Source: Idiomarina abyssalis
GTDB lineage: Bacteria; Pseudomonadota; Gammaproteobacteria; Enterobacterales; Alteromonadaceae
NCBI RefSeq assembly: GCF_900116625.1
Contig: NZ_FPBE01000001.1
Span: forward strand, 620,001-684,000
Length of the DNA stretch: 64,000 nt
Direction of reading: 5' to 3'
Part shown: piece by piece, positions 39,195 through 47,496 of the stretch
How the letters are laid out: every line of letters begins with the position of its first letter
How positions within the stretch are numbered: position 1 is the stretch's first letter
Notes under the pieces: model-generated
The model's input: only the letters and a program-made list of their open reading frames with translations
The model's database searches: none
What the model was told of the DNA's origin: nothing
Program-made: the position numbers and the translations under genes

Positions 39195-40103
39195 ATGAAC
39201 GTTAATCATTTGATAACAAAGTTACCCCATATCATGACAGTAAAATTAAACAGCGTGAAACTGTTAATTTGTTTCTTATTATTGAGCGGCAGTGCAATTG
39301 CTCAAGAAGATGAGCTGTCCGCGCCCTTGATTTTTGGCGTCAATGAGTCTCCCCCCTTTCATATTACGCAGGGAGACCAGGTGAATAGCGGTTTTTGTGA
39401 TGTTTTGGTTGAAACCATCAAGGCCGAACTGCCCGATACTGATCAGGTTATTCGTAAAATGCCGCATGGTCGAATCCGAACCATTATGAAACGCGAAGGC
39501 AGCATGTGCTTTCCCTGCATGATAAACCGTACCAGCTACAACCCTAACTACTACTTTAGCAAAACCACACATTTGTACGCTCCTCACGGCATTATTACCC
39601 GCGCTTCTCTGGCTAAAGACATTACAGAGAGATACGGCAACCCTGTGTCACTTGAAAAGCTACTAGCCGAGTCTGAATTGCGTTTCGCTCAACCTGTTGG
39701 CCGCCGTTACGGTGATATTCAACACCTTATTGATGAGCATTTGGTGGGTACCAAACACCATAAACAAGTATATGGCGAACTTGCGTTATACAATTTACTT
39801 GCCATGATCCTTATTAACAGAGTTGATTTTACCATCGACTACGAAATGATGATTCAGTCATACCAACGGAACGCGGGAGCTCAAAAGAGTAAGGAAGCTC
39901 TTAGCTTTATTCCAATAAAAGAATATGAAGGCAAAGTCATTAGAGGAGCTGTCGGTTGCAGTAATAACGAATGGGGTAAGAACGCAACTCAATTGATTGA
40001 TAAGGCCATTAATGACATCCGTCGTAATAAGGATTTTCAACAAAGCCTTGATTACTGGTTGGGTACGGACAGGCCTAAGTTAAACGAGCTAACAACCAAA
40101 TGA
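39195..40103 (+). CDS. Periplasmic solute-binding-like protein, copy 1
   Basis: 302 residues from 39195; the ATG at 39234 (MTVKLNSVKLLICFLLL) gives a better signal peptide and may be the real start. The fold is type 3 (amino-acid type) binding protein: FGVNESPPFHI, then GFCDVLVETI. Two unusual conserved features, MCFPCMI and GAVGCSNNEWGK, are shared with copy 2. No permease or ATPase gene is nearby, so it may serve a sensor or another importer. The stop overlaps the next start (ATGA). Confidence 0.8.
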   Translation: MNVNHLITKLPHIMTVKLNSVKLLICFLLLSGSAIAQEDELSAPLIFGVNESPPFHITQGDQVNSGFCDVLVETIKAELPDTDQVIRKMPHGRIRTIMKREGSMCFPCMINRTSYNPNYYFSKTTHLYAPHGIITRASLAKDITERYGNPVSLEKLLAESELRFAQPVGRRYGDIQHLIDEHLVGTKHHKQVYGELALYNLLAMILINRVDFTIDYEMMIQSYQRNAGAQKSKEALSFIPIKEYEGKVIRGAVGCSNNEWGKNATQLIDKAINDIRRNKDFQQSLDYWLGTDRPKLNELTTK

Positions 40104-40948
40104 GGGTAGACTCTATGAGTTTTCAAAAGCTAGTAACTGCTCTTTTTTTTACCCTGTTGCTTTGTCAAAACAGTCACGCTGCGTATGAAGAAGATATTAT
40201 ATGGGGAGTAAATTCATCGCCTCCTTTTCATATTTTTTATGGCGAATATAAAGACCTTGGCTTTTGTGACGCCTTAGTTACAGCGTTTCAGCGTCAACTC
40301 CCTGAGCTGTCCCACAAAATACGTAAGTTACCATCCCGTCGAATTACCATGCTCATGAGAAAGAATAAAAACCTGTGCTTTCCCTGCCTAATTAAAAAAA
40401 CAAACTACAACTCGGAGTTTAGTTACACCGAAACAACTCATCTCTATCAGCCTCATGGCATTATTACTCGTGCATCCATCGCTTCTCGAATTATAAAAAA
40501 CTATGGCCAGCCCGTTGTATTTTCACAGTTAGTGAAAGATCCGGATTTACGCTTTGCACAGCCCACTGAAAGGCGATACGGCCGATTACAGGCTGTTCTT
40601 GAAGAGCACCTGATTGATTCAGATAACTTTAGTTTCATTAGCGGCGATAATGCAAATGTTAACCTATTAACGATGATCGTGAACGAGCGAATCGACTACA
40701 CCATCGATTACAGCAGCATTATGACCTACTACAATGAAACTCAAAGTAAACGAAGTGAATTAGTATTCTTGCCAATCGCCGAGTACGACAATGAATTCAT
40801 AGAAGGTGCAGTTGGTTGCAGCAATAATGAATGGGGCCGCAAGGCTGTCAACCAACTCAATCGAGTTATTCCTCAGATAAAAACCGACCCGGACTTCCAA
40901 CGCGCTCTGGATAAGTGGATGGGAAGTAACCGCCCCAGAACAAACTAA
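40100..40948 (+). CDS. Periplasmic solute-binding-like protein, copy 2
   Basis: 282 residues, a diverged tandem paralogue of the preceding gene. It shares WGVNSSPPFHIFYG, LCFPCLIKKTNYN, THLYQPHGIITRAS, RFAQPTERRYGR, DYTIDYSS and GAVGCSNNEWGR. The signal peptide is clear (LVTALFFTLLLCQNSHA). The start may be the ATG at 40100 or 40115. The conserved Cys pairs CFPC and GFC/GCS suggest disulfides in the periplasm. The ligand is unknown. Confidence 0.8.
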   Translation: MRVDSMSFQKLVTALFFTLLLCQNSHAAYEEDIIWGVNSSPPFHIFYGEYKDLGFCDALVTAFQRQLPELSHKIRKLPSRRITMLMRKNKNLCFPCLIKKTNYNSEFSYTETTHLYQPHGIITRASIASRIIKNYGQPVVFSQLVKDPDLRFAQPTERRYGRLQAVLEEHLIDSDNFSFISGDNANVNLLTMIVNERIDYTIDYSSIMTYYNETQSKRSELVFLPIAEYDNEFIEGAVGCSNNEWGRKAVNQLNRVIPQIKTDPDFQRALDKWMGSNRPRTN

Positions 40949-41328
40949 GCGAAACGGTTTTCTAAATACTGGTTAATATCGTCAGATTCGTACATCCACT
41001 GTACTTTATCACCCTCTTCAATTCGCAGGCATGGCACTTTAACGCGTCCGCCACCATTCAATAACGCATTGCGATGCTCATCGTTATTCTTTGCGTCTCG
41101 TAACTCAATGTTCAAATTAAGACGGGCTATTTCTTTGCGAACTTTCACACAAAACGGACACGCAGCAAACTGATACAAGGCAAGTGACTTGCACGCTTCG
41201 TCAACTTGCTTTTGCTCTTGTTCTGAGCGTTCTTTTCCCTTTGGCGTTGTTAATTTTTCAACCAATAACACTATGGGTGTCAAAACAAGTCGCAAACCCC
41301 GGAAAAAGTAACGAATAATAATTCTCAT
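40945..41328 (-). CDS. Membrane-anchored glutaredoxin-like protein
   Basis: 127 residues from the ATG at 41328. A hydrophobic N-terminus (IIIRYFFRGLRLVLTPIVLLVE) anchors a glutaredoxin fold with active site ALYQFAACPFCVKVRKEIA, the cis-Pro segment RVKVPCLRIEEG, and a C-terminal helix DDINQYLENRF. It probably acts as a thiol-disulfide enzyme at the inner membrane facing the cytoplasm. It overlaps the 3' end of the convergent binding-protein gene by 4 bases. Confidence 0.85.
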   Translation of the reverse strand: MRIIIRYFFRGLRLVLTPIVLLVEKLTTPKGKERSEQEQKQVDEACKSLALYQFAACPFCVKVRKEIARLNLNIELRDAKNNDEHRNALLNGGGRVKVPCLRIEEGDKVQWMYESDDINQYLENRFA

Positions 41329-41360
41329 AAATACAACCAAATAGCTTGTTTAAGATGGCT

Positions 41361-42347
41361 CTATTCTAACGCGTTTAAAGCATCAGCGGCAATTTCAAAG
41401 GAGCGTAACCGGGCGTCATGATCAAACACATGACTGGTAAGAATAATTTCATCTATTCCGGTATCGTCAATAAACTGTTGCAGGTGTCGCTGAACCGTTT
41501 CCTTGGTACCTACTGCTGTATAAGTTAACGCATGGTTCGCGCCTGCCAGCTCATGCGGAGCCGCGACCGCTCTTATATCATCCACGGGGGCTTTTAGAGG
41601 ACCCGGCATACCACGACGTAACGCAATAAACTGCTGTTGCATAGAACTCATCATTTTACGTGCTTCACTTTCATCATCTGCCGCAAAGACATTCATTGCC
41701 GCAGCCACGTAAGGTTTACTGAGGTAACGTGACGGTCGGAAATTATCACGGTAAGCTTTTAATGCATGTTGTAGATAATCTGGTGCAAAATGCGATGCAA
41801 AGGCGTATGGCAGACCTAAATGCGCCGCGAGCTGAGCACCAAATGTGCTTGAACCTAACAACCATACCGGAATTTTCTGTTGAAACCCGGGAACCGCTTT
41901 AATCGCATCGCTTTCCTGGGCTTCTTCCAAATACCCCAATAGCTCCTGGACATCGTTCGGGAACTGCTCGGCATCGTCCGGCTTACGCCTTAGCGCTCGT
42001 AAAGTACGACCGTCTGTTCCAGGTGCTCTGCCCAGACCAATATCCACACGGCCAGGGTACAACGCATCCAGCGTACCAAACTGTTCAGCCACCACAAAAG
42101 GTGCATGGTTAGGCAACATCACACCACCCGAGCCAATTCGAATTTTGTCGGTTTTGCCGGCGACATAACCTAAAGCAACTGCGGTAGCGGCCGAAGCGAT
42201 TCCGGTCATATTGTGATGCTCAGCCATCCAGAAGCGGTGGTATCCCCACCGCTCTGCATGCTGGGCTAAATCAGCAGAGTTACGCAATGATTCACCCACT
42301 GACCCATCTTCCGTGACAGGCGCCAAGTCAAGAACTGAATATTTCAT
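41361..42347 (-). CDS. LLM-class flavin-dependent oxidoreductase
   Basis: 328 residues. The luciferase-like TIM-barrel signatures are [19 protein letters not shown], then [25 protein letters not shown] and [20 protein letters not shown], matching the YhbW branch. It uses reduced FMN; the substrate is unknown. It follows the SDR gene by 6 bp in an operon led by a NemR-like TetR regulator, which suggests a role against reactive electrophiles or quinones. Confidence 0.88.
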   Translation of the reverse strand: MKYSVLDLAPVTEDGSVGESLRNSADLAQHAERWGYHRFWMAEHHNMTGIASAATAVALGYVAGKTDKIRIGSGGVMLPNHAPFVVAEQFGTLDALYPGRVDIGLGRAPGTDGRTLRALRRKPDDAEQFPNDVQELLGYLEEAQESDAIKAVPGFQQKIPVWLLGSSTFGAQLAAHLGLPYAFASHFAPDYLQHALKAYRDNFRPSRYLSKPYVAAAMNVFAADDESEARKMMSSMQQQFIALRRGMPGPLKAPVDDIRAVAAPHELAGANHALTYTAVGTKETVQRHLQQFIDDTGIDEIILTSHVFDHDARLRSFEIAADALNALE

Positions 42348-42353
42348 AACAAA

Positions 42354-43091
42354 TTACAGCTCTTGCTTGGTTGGACGAATGATCATTTCATTCACATCAA
42401 CTTGCTGAGGTTGTTCAATAGCAAAAGTAATGGCACGAGCAATAGCAGCTGAATCAATTGCATCTGAATATAAATCGTCAGCCATTGCTTTCGCGTCTTT
42501 GTCGCTAATGTGGTCCGTCAGTTCTGTTGCTACAGCGCCGGGAGAAATATTCATTGCACGAATTTCACCATTAGATTCCTGGCGAATGCCTTCAGAAATC
42601 GCTTTTACCGCAAACTTAGTTGCACAATATACCGTTCCGCCAGCAAAAACCTTCTGACCAGCAACCGATGATAAATTGATGATATGACCCACGTGCTGTT
42701 CGCGCATGACCGGTAATACAGCGGCAACACCGTATAGAACACCTTTAATATTTACATCTATCATAGTGTCCCACTCGTCCACTTTCAGTGCATCGAGAGG
42801 CGCCAGCGGCATTAATCCAGCGTTATTAATCAATACATCAATGCGACCAAATTCAGCTTTAGTGTCATCTGCCAGTTTTTGAACTGCGGTTTTATCAGTC
42901 ACATCAACTACTCGGTAAGCTGCCTGACCACCGTCTTTCTTAATTGACTCAGTCAATTCTTTTAAACGATCTTCACGGCGCGCCGCTAACATCAGTTTGG
43001 CGCCTTTTTTAGCAAGCATACGAGCTGTTTCTTCACCTAAACCACTGCTTGCACCTGTAATAATCACAACTTTATCTTGTACTTCTGACAT
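42354..43091 (-). CDS. SDR-family oxidoreductase
   Basis: 245 residues. Cofactor site VVIITGASSGLGEETARML with basic residues AARRED implies NADP. The NNAG motif and the catalytic Ser (INLSSVAG) and YxxxK (YCATKFAVK) are all present, so it should be active. The substrate is unknown; the closest type is the YdfG-like group. It is the middle gene of the tetR-SDR-LLM operon. Confidence 0.9.
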   Translation of the reverse strand: MSEVQDKVVIITGASSGLGEETARMLAKKGAKLMLAARREDRLKELTESIKKDGGQAAYRVVDVTDKTAVQKLADDTKAEFGRIDVLINNAGLMPLAPLDALKVDEWDTMIDVNIKGVLYGVAAVLPVMREQHVGHIINLSSVAGQKVFAGGTVYCATKFAVKAISEGIRQESNGEIRAMNISPGAVATELTDHISDKDAKAMADDLYSDAIDSAAIARAITFAIEQPQQVDVNEMIIRPTKQEL

Positions 43092-43111
43092 AGCTTTACC
43101 TCCGGTTGACG

Positions 43112-43702
43112 CTATTGGTCCACTGCCCCTAACTGCTTTAAAATCATGTTTTCAAAGCGCAGCAGCGGCAGCATAGAACGTTGTACTTTGGCCCGCAGCA
43201 ATGCCCCCTGCCAACCAGACAGGATAAAAGCGCCCATCTGTTCAGTGTCGACATCCTGCTTAATTTGCTGTGTTTCTTGCGCCGCTTTTAAACAATGCGC
43301 AATACGCAACTCCCAGTCAGAAAAAATATCGTCTAACCGTTCACGGAAGAGCGGGCTCTGCGAGGCCAATTCCTGCCCCAGATTGCCTATCAGACAACCC
43401 CTGGAAAAATCACACGACTTCATATCTTCAACTGAACAACGCAAGTACGAACGTAACCGATCGACCGGCTGTAAGCTTTCGTTGCCCAGAGTTTCATTCA
43501 TACGCGCTTCGTACTCTTCTGCGTATGTTTCAATGACCGCCAGGCCAAAGTCGTTCTTACTTTTAAAGTAATGATAGAACGAGCCTTTTGGTACCTGCGC
43601 TTCACTCAAAATTTTGTTCAAACCGGTGCTGCCGAAACCATGAATGGAAATCAGGTCAGCACCTATCGTGATGATGTGTTGTCGTGTATCGTTCTTTTTC
43701 AT
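43112..43702 (-). CDS. TetR-family regulator, NemR-like
   Basis: 196 residues from the ATG at 43702. The ORF extends to 43738, but that would begin upstream of the transcription start implied by the promoter. The helix-turn-helix is LNKILSEAQVPKGSFYHYFKSKNDFGLAV, close to E. coli NemR. The segment DFSRGCLIGNLGQELA carries a Cys in the place where NemR has its redox-sensing Cys. NemR senses quinones, aldehydes and hypochlorite. The regulator heads an operon with two oxidoreductases and sits under its own predicted operator. Confidence 0.85.
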   Translation of the reverse strand: MKKNDTRQHIITIGADLISIHGFGSTGLNKILSEAQVPKGSFYHYFKSKNDFGLAVIETYAEEYEARMNETLGNESLQPVDRLRSYLRCSVEDMKSCDFSRGCLIGNLGQELASQSPLFRERLDDIFSDWELRIAHCLKAAQETQQIKQDVDTEQMGAFILSGWQGALLRAKVQRSMLPLLRFENMILKQLGAVDQ

Positions 43703-43709
43703 GCTTTTA

Positions 43710-43738
43710 ATATTAGACCAGTCGTCTAGAACTTTCAA
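43710..43738 (-). promoter_or_regulatory. Promoter with NemR-like operator for tetR-SDR-LLM operon
   Basis: On the minus strand, TTGAAA (43738-43733), a 17-bp spacer and TAATAT (43715-43710) form a near-consensus promoter. A palindrome TAGAC-N5-GTCTA (43714-43728) fills the spacer, like the TAGACC-type NemR boxes. The -10 lies only 7 bases from the ATG at 43702, so the transcript would be almost leaderless. Confidence 0.65.
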
Positions 43739-43758
43739 GGCAAGTCATAAATAAGCCC

Positions 43759-44739
43759 TCATAGAGCTTCAGCTATAGGCTCTGGCCATACCCCACACTG
43801 AACTTTGGCAATATGATCGCTTTGCAGTATTTGCATCACCACGCGAGACTGACCTATTCCCCCACCAATAGTTAAAGGCAGCTCGCCAGCCAAAAGTGAC
43901 TGGTGCCAGGCTAACTGAAGCTTTTCCTCCTGGCGTCTTAAACCTAATTGTCGCTTTAACGCCAGCTGATCAACACGTATTCCCATAGAGGACAACTCCA
44001 ATGCGTCATTCAAGCCCGGATGCCAGACAATAATATCGCCATTTAACCCCGTACTGCCCTGCTCATTAACAGAGCTCCAGTCATCGTAGTCTGGCGCACG
44101 CACATCATGGGCATAACCATGACTCAGTTCACCACCAATACCGACCAAAAACACAGCGCCGTATTGTTTTACAATTTTGTGTTCTCTCTGTTTAGCCGTG
44201 AGCTCCGGATAGGCTTTCATTAACTCTTCCGTATGAACCACATGGATAGTTTCAGGCAGGACATTTTTAGCGTCATATTCCTCAGCGTACAGACGCTCCG
44301 TTTCACGCAAGGCCGAGTAAATTTTCTTGACTGTCTGGGTTAAAAAGTTCAGTGAACGCTGCTCCTCTGTAATGACTTTTTCCCAGTCCCATTGATCAAC
44401 ATACACGGAATGCACTGAACTCAAAGCTTCCTCATCAGGCCGCAATGCCTTCATCTGTGTAACGATTCCTTCGCCAGCACTAAAGCCATAGCGACCTAAA
44501 GTGTAACGTTTCCATTTTGCTAAGGAGTGAACCACTTCATAGCTTTTGTCCGGCACGGCTTTAACCTTGACCGAAACGGCTTGCTCCCAACCTGAGAGAT
44601 CATCCTGAATACCACTGCCATGCTCACTAAGTAATGGCGACTGCACCTCAATAAGTCCCAGCTGAATTTGCAGTTGCTGGGTAAAGCCGCTTTTTACAAA
44701 TTGGATTTTCTCTTGCTGTAACCTGTACTTTGATTTCAT
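43759..44739 (-). CDS. asnA: Aspartate--ammonia ligase
   Basis: 326 residues from the ATG at 44739 with CGGAG upstream. It begins with [19 protein letters not shown] and has the class II synthetase-like core ([56 protein letters not shown]). It makes asparagine from aspartate and ammonia using ATP. It is divergent from asnC, the activator of asnA in E. coli. Confidence 0.95.
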   Translation of the reverse strand: MKSKYRLQQEKIQFVKSGFTQQLQIQLGLIEVQSPLLSEHGSGIQDDLSGWEQAVSVKVKAVPDKSYEVVHSLAKWKRYTLGRYGFSAGEGIVTQMKALRPDEEALSSVHSVYVDQWDWEKVITEEQRSLNFLTQTVKKIYSALRETERLYAEEYDAKNVLPETIHVVHTEELMKAYPELTAKQREHKIVKQYGAVFLVGIGGELSHGYAHDVRAPDYDDWSSVNEQGSTGLNGDIIVWHPGLNDALELSSMGIRVDQLALKRQLGLRRQEEKLQLAWHQSLLAGELPLTIGGGIGQSRVVMQILQSDHIAKVQCGVWPEPIAEAL

Positions 44740-44889
44740 AAACACTCCGAATCGTTAAACAAAATAGCTAAAAACGATTCAATTAACACCTTTTTGTTTT
44801 TTTTATTCAATATCTTTTAACAGAAATAGCTTTACTTAATAATTTCCGTTAATTTAAGGACACATTAATTATTGAAGCATTAACAAACG

Positions 44890-45360
44890 ATGAAAAAATC
44901 AGCTGAAAATTATCAAATCGATGATCTGGACCGCTCAATACTTAACGCCTTAATGGAGGATGCGCGCACACCCTATGCTGAGCTCGCCAAACGTTACAAC
45001 GTCAGTCCGGCCACTATCCATGTTCGCGTTGAAAAGATGAAACGAGCCGAGATTATTGAAGGCACTCGTTTACAGGTTAACGCCAAACGCTTAGGCTACG
45101 ATGTCTGTTGTTTCATCGGTATTACCTTAAAAAGCGCAGGTGACTACCCTGCAGCCATTGAGAAACTGGAAAAGCTGGAAGAGGTTATTGAGGCTTACTA
45201 CACCACCGGACAGTACAATGTTTTTATTAAGATCATGACACCGTCGATTAACCAGCTGCAGCACACGCTTATCAATCGAATTCAGGCTATTGATGAAATA
45301 CAATCAACGGAAACGCTCATATCGTTACAGCAACCTATCAACAGAGACATACAACCATGA
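44890..45360 (+). CDS. asnC: Transcriptional regulator AsnC
   Basis: 156 residues. The N-terminal helix-turn-helix is [38 protein letters not shown], with a C-terminal RAM effector domain. In E. coli, AsnC activates asnA, and asparagine relieves this. The 150-bp gap to divergent asnA should hold its sites. Its stop overlaps the selD start by 4 bases (ATGA), so selD translation is likely coupled to it. Confidence 0.92.
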   Translation: MKKSAENYQIDDLDRSILNALMEDARTPYAELAKRYNVSPATIHVRVEKMKRAEIIEGTRLQVNAKRLGYDVCCFIGITLKSAGDYPAAIEKLEKLEEVIEAYYTTGQYNVFIKIMTPSINQLQHTLINRIQAIDEIQSTETLISLQQPINRDIQP

Positions 45361-46397
45361 GTCAGGACGTTAAATTAACTGAGTACAGTCACGGCGCCGG
45401 TTGTGGCTGCAAAATATCCCCACAAGTGCTATCGACCATATTACAAAGTAAGCTCGATATAGCACCCGACCCTAAACTGTTGGTGGGAAACAGCACCCGT
45501 GACGATGCCGCAGCTTATGACATGGGCAATGGCCAGGTTGTATTAAGTACCACCGACTTCTTTATGCCTATCTGTGATGACCCTTTCGACTTTGGCCGCA
45601 TAGCTGCCACCAATGCCATTAGCGACATCTATGCCATGGGCGGTCAGCCCTTAATGGCTATCGCAATTTTCGGCTGGCCAATCAACAAACTGTCAGCGGA
45701 AGTCGCCCAACAGGTTATTGATGGTGGGAGACAAGCCTGCGCTGACGCGGGTATTATGCTGGCCGGCGGACACAGCATTGATGCGCCAGAGCCCATTTTT
45801 GGGTTGGCGGTAACAGGTCAGGTAGAAAAACAAAAACTCAAACAAAACGATACAGCTCGCGAGGGTGATGTATTAATGCTGACCAAACCTTTAGGGGTTG
45901 GCATTTTGACGACCGCGCAAAAACAGAAAAAGCTGCTACCCGAACATAACGGAATTGCGATTGAAACCATGTGCCAAATGAACAAAATTGGTCCTGTTTT
46001 GGCTGGTATTAAGGGTGTGAACGCAATCACTGATGTTACCGGTTTTGGTTTGGCCGGACATTTAATCGAGATGTCCGAAGGTGCAGACCTCTATGCAAAA
46101 ATTCAGTTCGACAAGATCCCGACACTGCCTCACGTACACGACTACCTGAGTCAGGGATGTGTCCCCGGCGGTAGCTCGCGAAATTTTGATAGCTACGGTC
46201 AACATATAAGCCCGGTGCCGGAGCACCAGCGTAACCTCTTATGTGACCCACAAACGTCTGGTGGCTTACTCATCAGCGTGGCAAAGGAAGACGTTGAAGT
46301 CGTTTATCAAACTTGTCGCGAGCATAATCAGCTAATACAGGTTATTGGTGAGCTTTATTCTGCGCAGTCACAAACATACCGGGTGGTCGTCGAATAA
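45357..46397 (+). CDS. selD: Selenophosphate synthase
   Basis: 346 residues. The N-terminal loop [11 protein letters not shown] supplies the catalytic Cys16 (Cys rather than Sec) and Lys19. ATP-binding signatures include [20 protein letters not shown] and [14 protein letters not shown]. It makes selenophosphate from selenide and ATP. It is followed immediately by mnmH, so the output here is tRNA 2-selenouridine; no selA or selB is in the window. Confidence 0.96.
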   Translation: MSQDVKLTEYSHGAGCGCKISPQVLSTILQSKLDIAPDPKLLVGNSTRDDAAAYDMGNGQVVLSTTDFFMPICDDPFDFGRIAATNAISDIYAMGGQPLMAIAIFGWPINKLSAEVAQQVIDGGRQACADAGIMLAGGHSIDAPEPIFGLAVTGQVEKQKLKQNDTAREGDVLMLTKPLGVGILTTAQKQKKLLPEHNGIAIETMCQMNKIGPVLAGIKGVNAITDVTGFGLAGHLIEMSEGADLYAKIQFDKIPTLPHVHDYLSQGCVPGGSSRNFDSYGQHISPVPEHQRNLLCDPQTSGGLLISVAKEDVEVVYQTCREHNQLIQVIGELYSAQSQTYRVVVE

Positions 46398-47402
46398 ATG
46401 ACCGGTAAATGGATAACTCACTCACAATTCGACGAGCTGTTTATTAACGATACGCCGTTGCTTGATTTAAGGGCGCCTTCAGAATTTAAAAAAGGCGCTT
46501 TTAGCACAGCCGTTAATTACCCGCTGATGACGGATGACGAACGGGCGAAAGTTGGCACTTGTTATAAACACCATGGCCAGAAAGCAGCAATTGAACTCGG
46601 CCATGCGCTGGTTAGCGGCGAGACTAAAAAACGTAGGGTGAATGTCTGGAAAGATTTTTTCAGTGCTCAACCTAAGGCGGTTATCTATTGCTTTCGCGGC
46701 GGTTTGCGCTCTGAAATAGTGCAACAATGGCTAATTGATGAAAACATACAACGCCCTCGTGTAAAAGGTGGTTACAAAGCTTTAAGACAGCATTTGATAC
46801 AACGTACCGAGGAGCTTGTCTCGCAGTTTCACTGGATTGTGGTCAGTGGCCGCACCGGGTGCCAGAAAACCGAGTTTATTAAAGAAAAAGCCCACTCTAT
46901 TGACTTAGAAGGTTTAGCGCATCACCGAGGTTCAGCGTTCGGCCGTTTTCCTGAACCTCAGCCAACCCAGATAGACTTTGAGAACCAGTTAGCTATTGAG
47001 CTTATTAAGTTGAAAGCACAAGGTGCAACGACCCTTTTTATTGAAGACGAAGGCAGCCATATAGGCTCGGTTTCTGTTCCCGAGTGCCTGCGTCTGGCAA
47101 CTCAAAAAGCAGAGCGCTATCGTATTGAATCCACCGTTGAACAACGGGTAGAGGTTATTTACCAGGAATACGTTGTTGAGGCGGAAAAACGTTACTCAAC
47201 AAGAGCGCAGTTTGAAAACTACCTGCTGGACAGTTTGGCCCGCACTCGCAAGCGATTGGGCGATCTCAGGTTTCGTCAACTTCGTGATACGTTGCAGCAG
47301 GCTCTGAGCAGCAACAGTAAAGAGCTACACAAGCAATGGATAAAAGGACTACTGGTCGACTATTACGATCCCATGTACGACTATCAAATGAAAAAGAGAT
47401 AA
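46398..47402 (+). CDS. mnmH: tRNA 2-selenouridine synthase (MnmH/SelU/YbbB)
   Basis: 334 residues, somewhat short for the family (about 360). The N-terminal rhodanese domain has the catalytic Cys in AVIYCFRGGLRSEIVQQWL near residue 96. The C-terminal half is P-loop-like (VVSGRTGCQKTEFIKEK), where Gln takes the place of the last Gly of a strict Walker A. It geranylates and then selenates 2-thiouridine at the wobble position of tRNAs made by the Tus/MnmA route. It starts on the base after the selD stop. Confidence 0.93.
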   Translation: MTGKWITHSQFDELFINDTPLLDLRAPSEFKKGAFSTAVNYPLMTDDERAKVGTCYKHHGQKAAIELGHALVSGETKKRRVNVWKDFFSAQPKAVIYCFRGGLRSEIVQQWLIDENIQRPRVKGGYKALRQHLIQRTEELVSQFHWIVVSGRTGCQKTEFIKEKAHSIDLEGLAHHRGSAFGRFPEPQPTQIDFENQLAIELIKLKAQGATTLFIEDEGSHIGSVSVPECLRLATQKAERYRIESTVEQRVEVIYQEYVVEAEKRYSTRAQFENYLLDSLARTRKRLGDLRFRQLRDTLQQALSSNSKELHKQWIKGLLVDYYDPMYDYQMKKR

Positions 47403-47496
47403 GCATCGCTAAAAATCTGCGACCTACCGAAAACAGCAGTTAATCTCCAAAGCTTTTGTTATGGTGGAAAGATAATAACACCAAGGGGATCTATCT

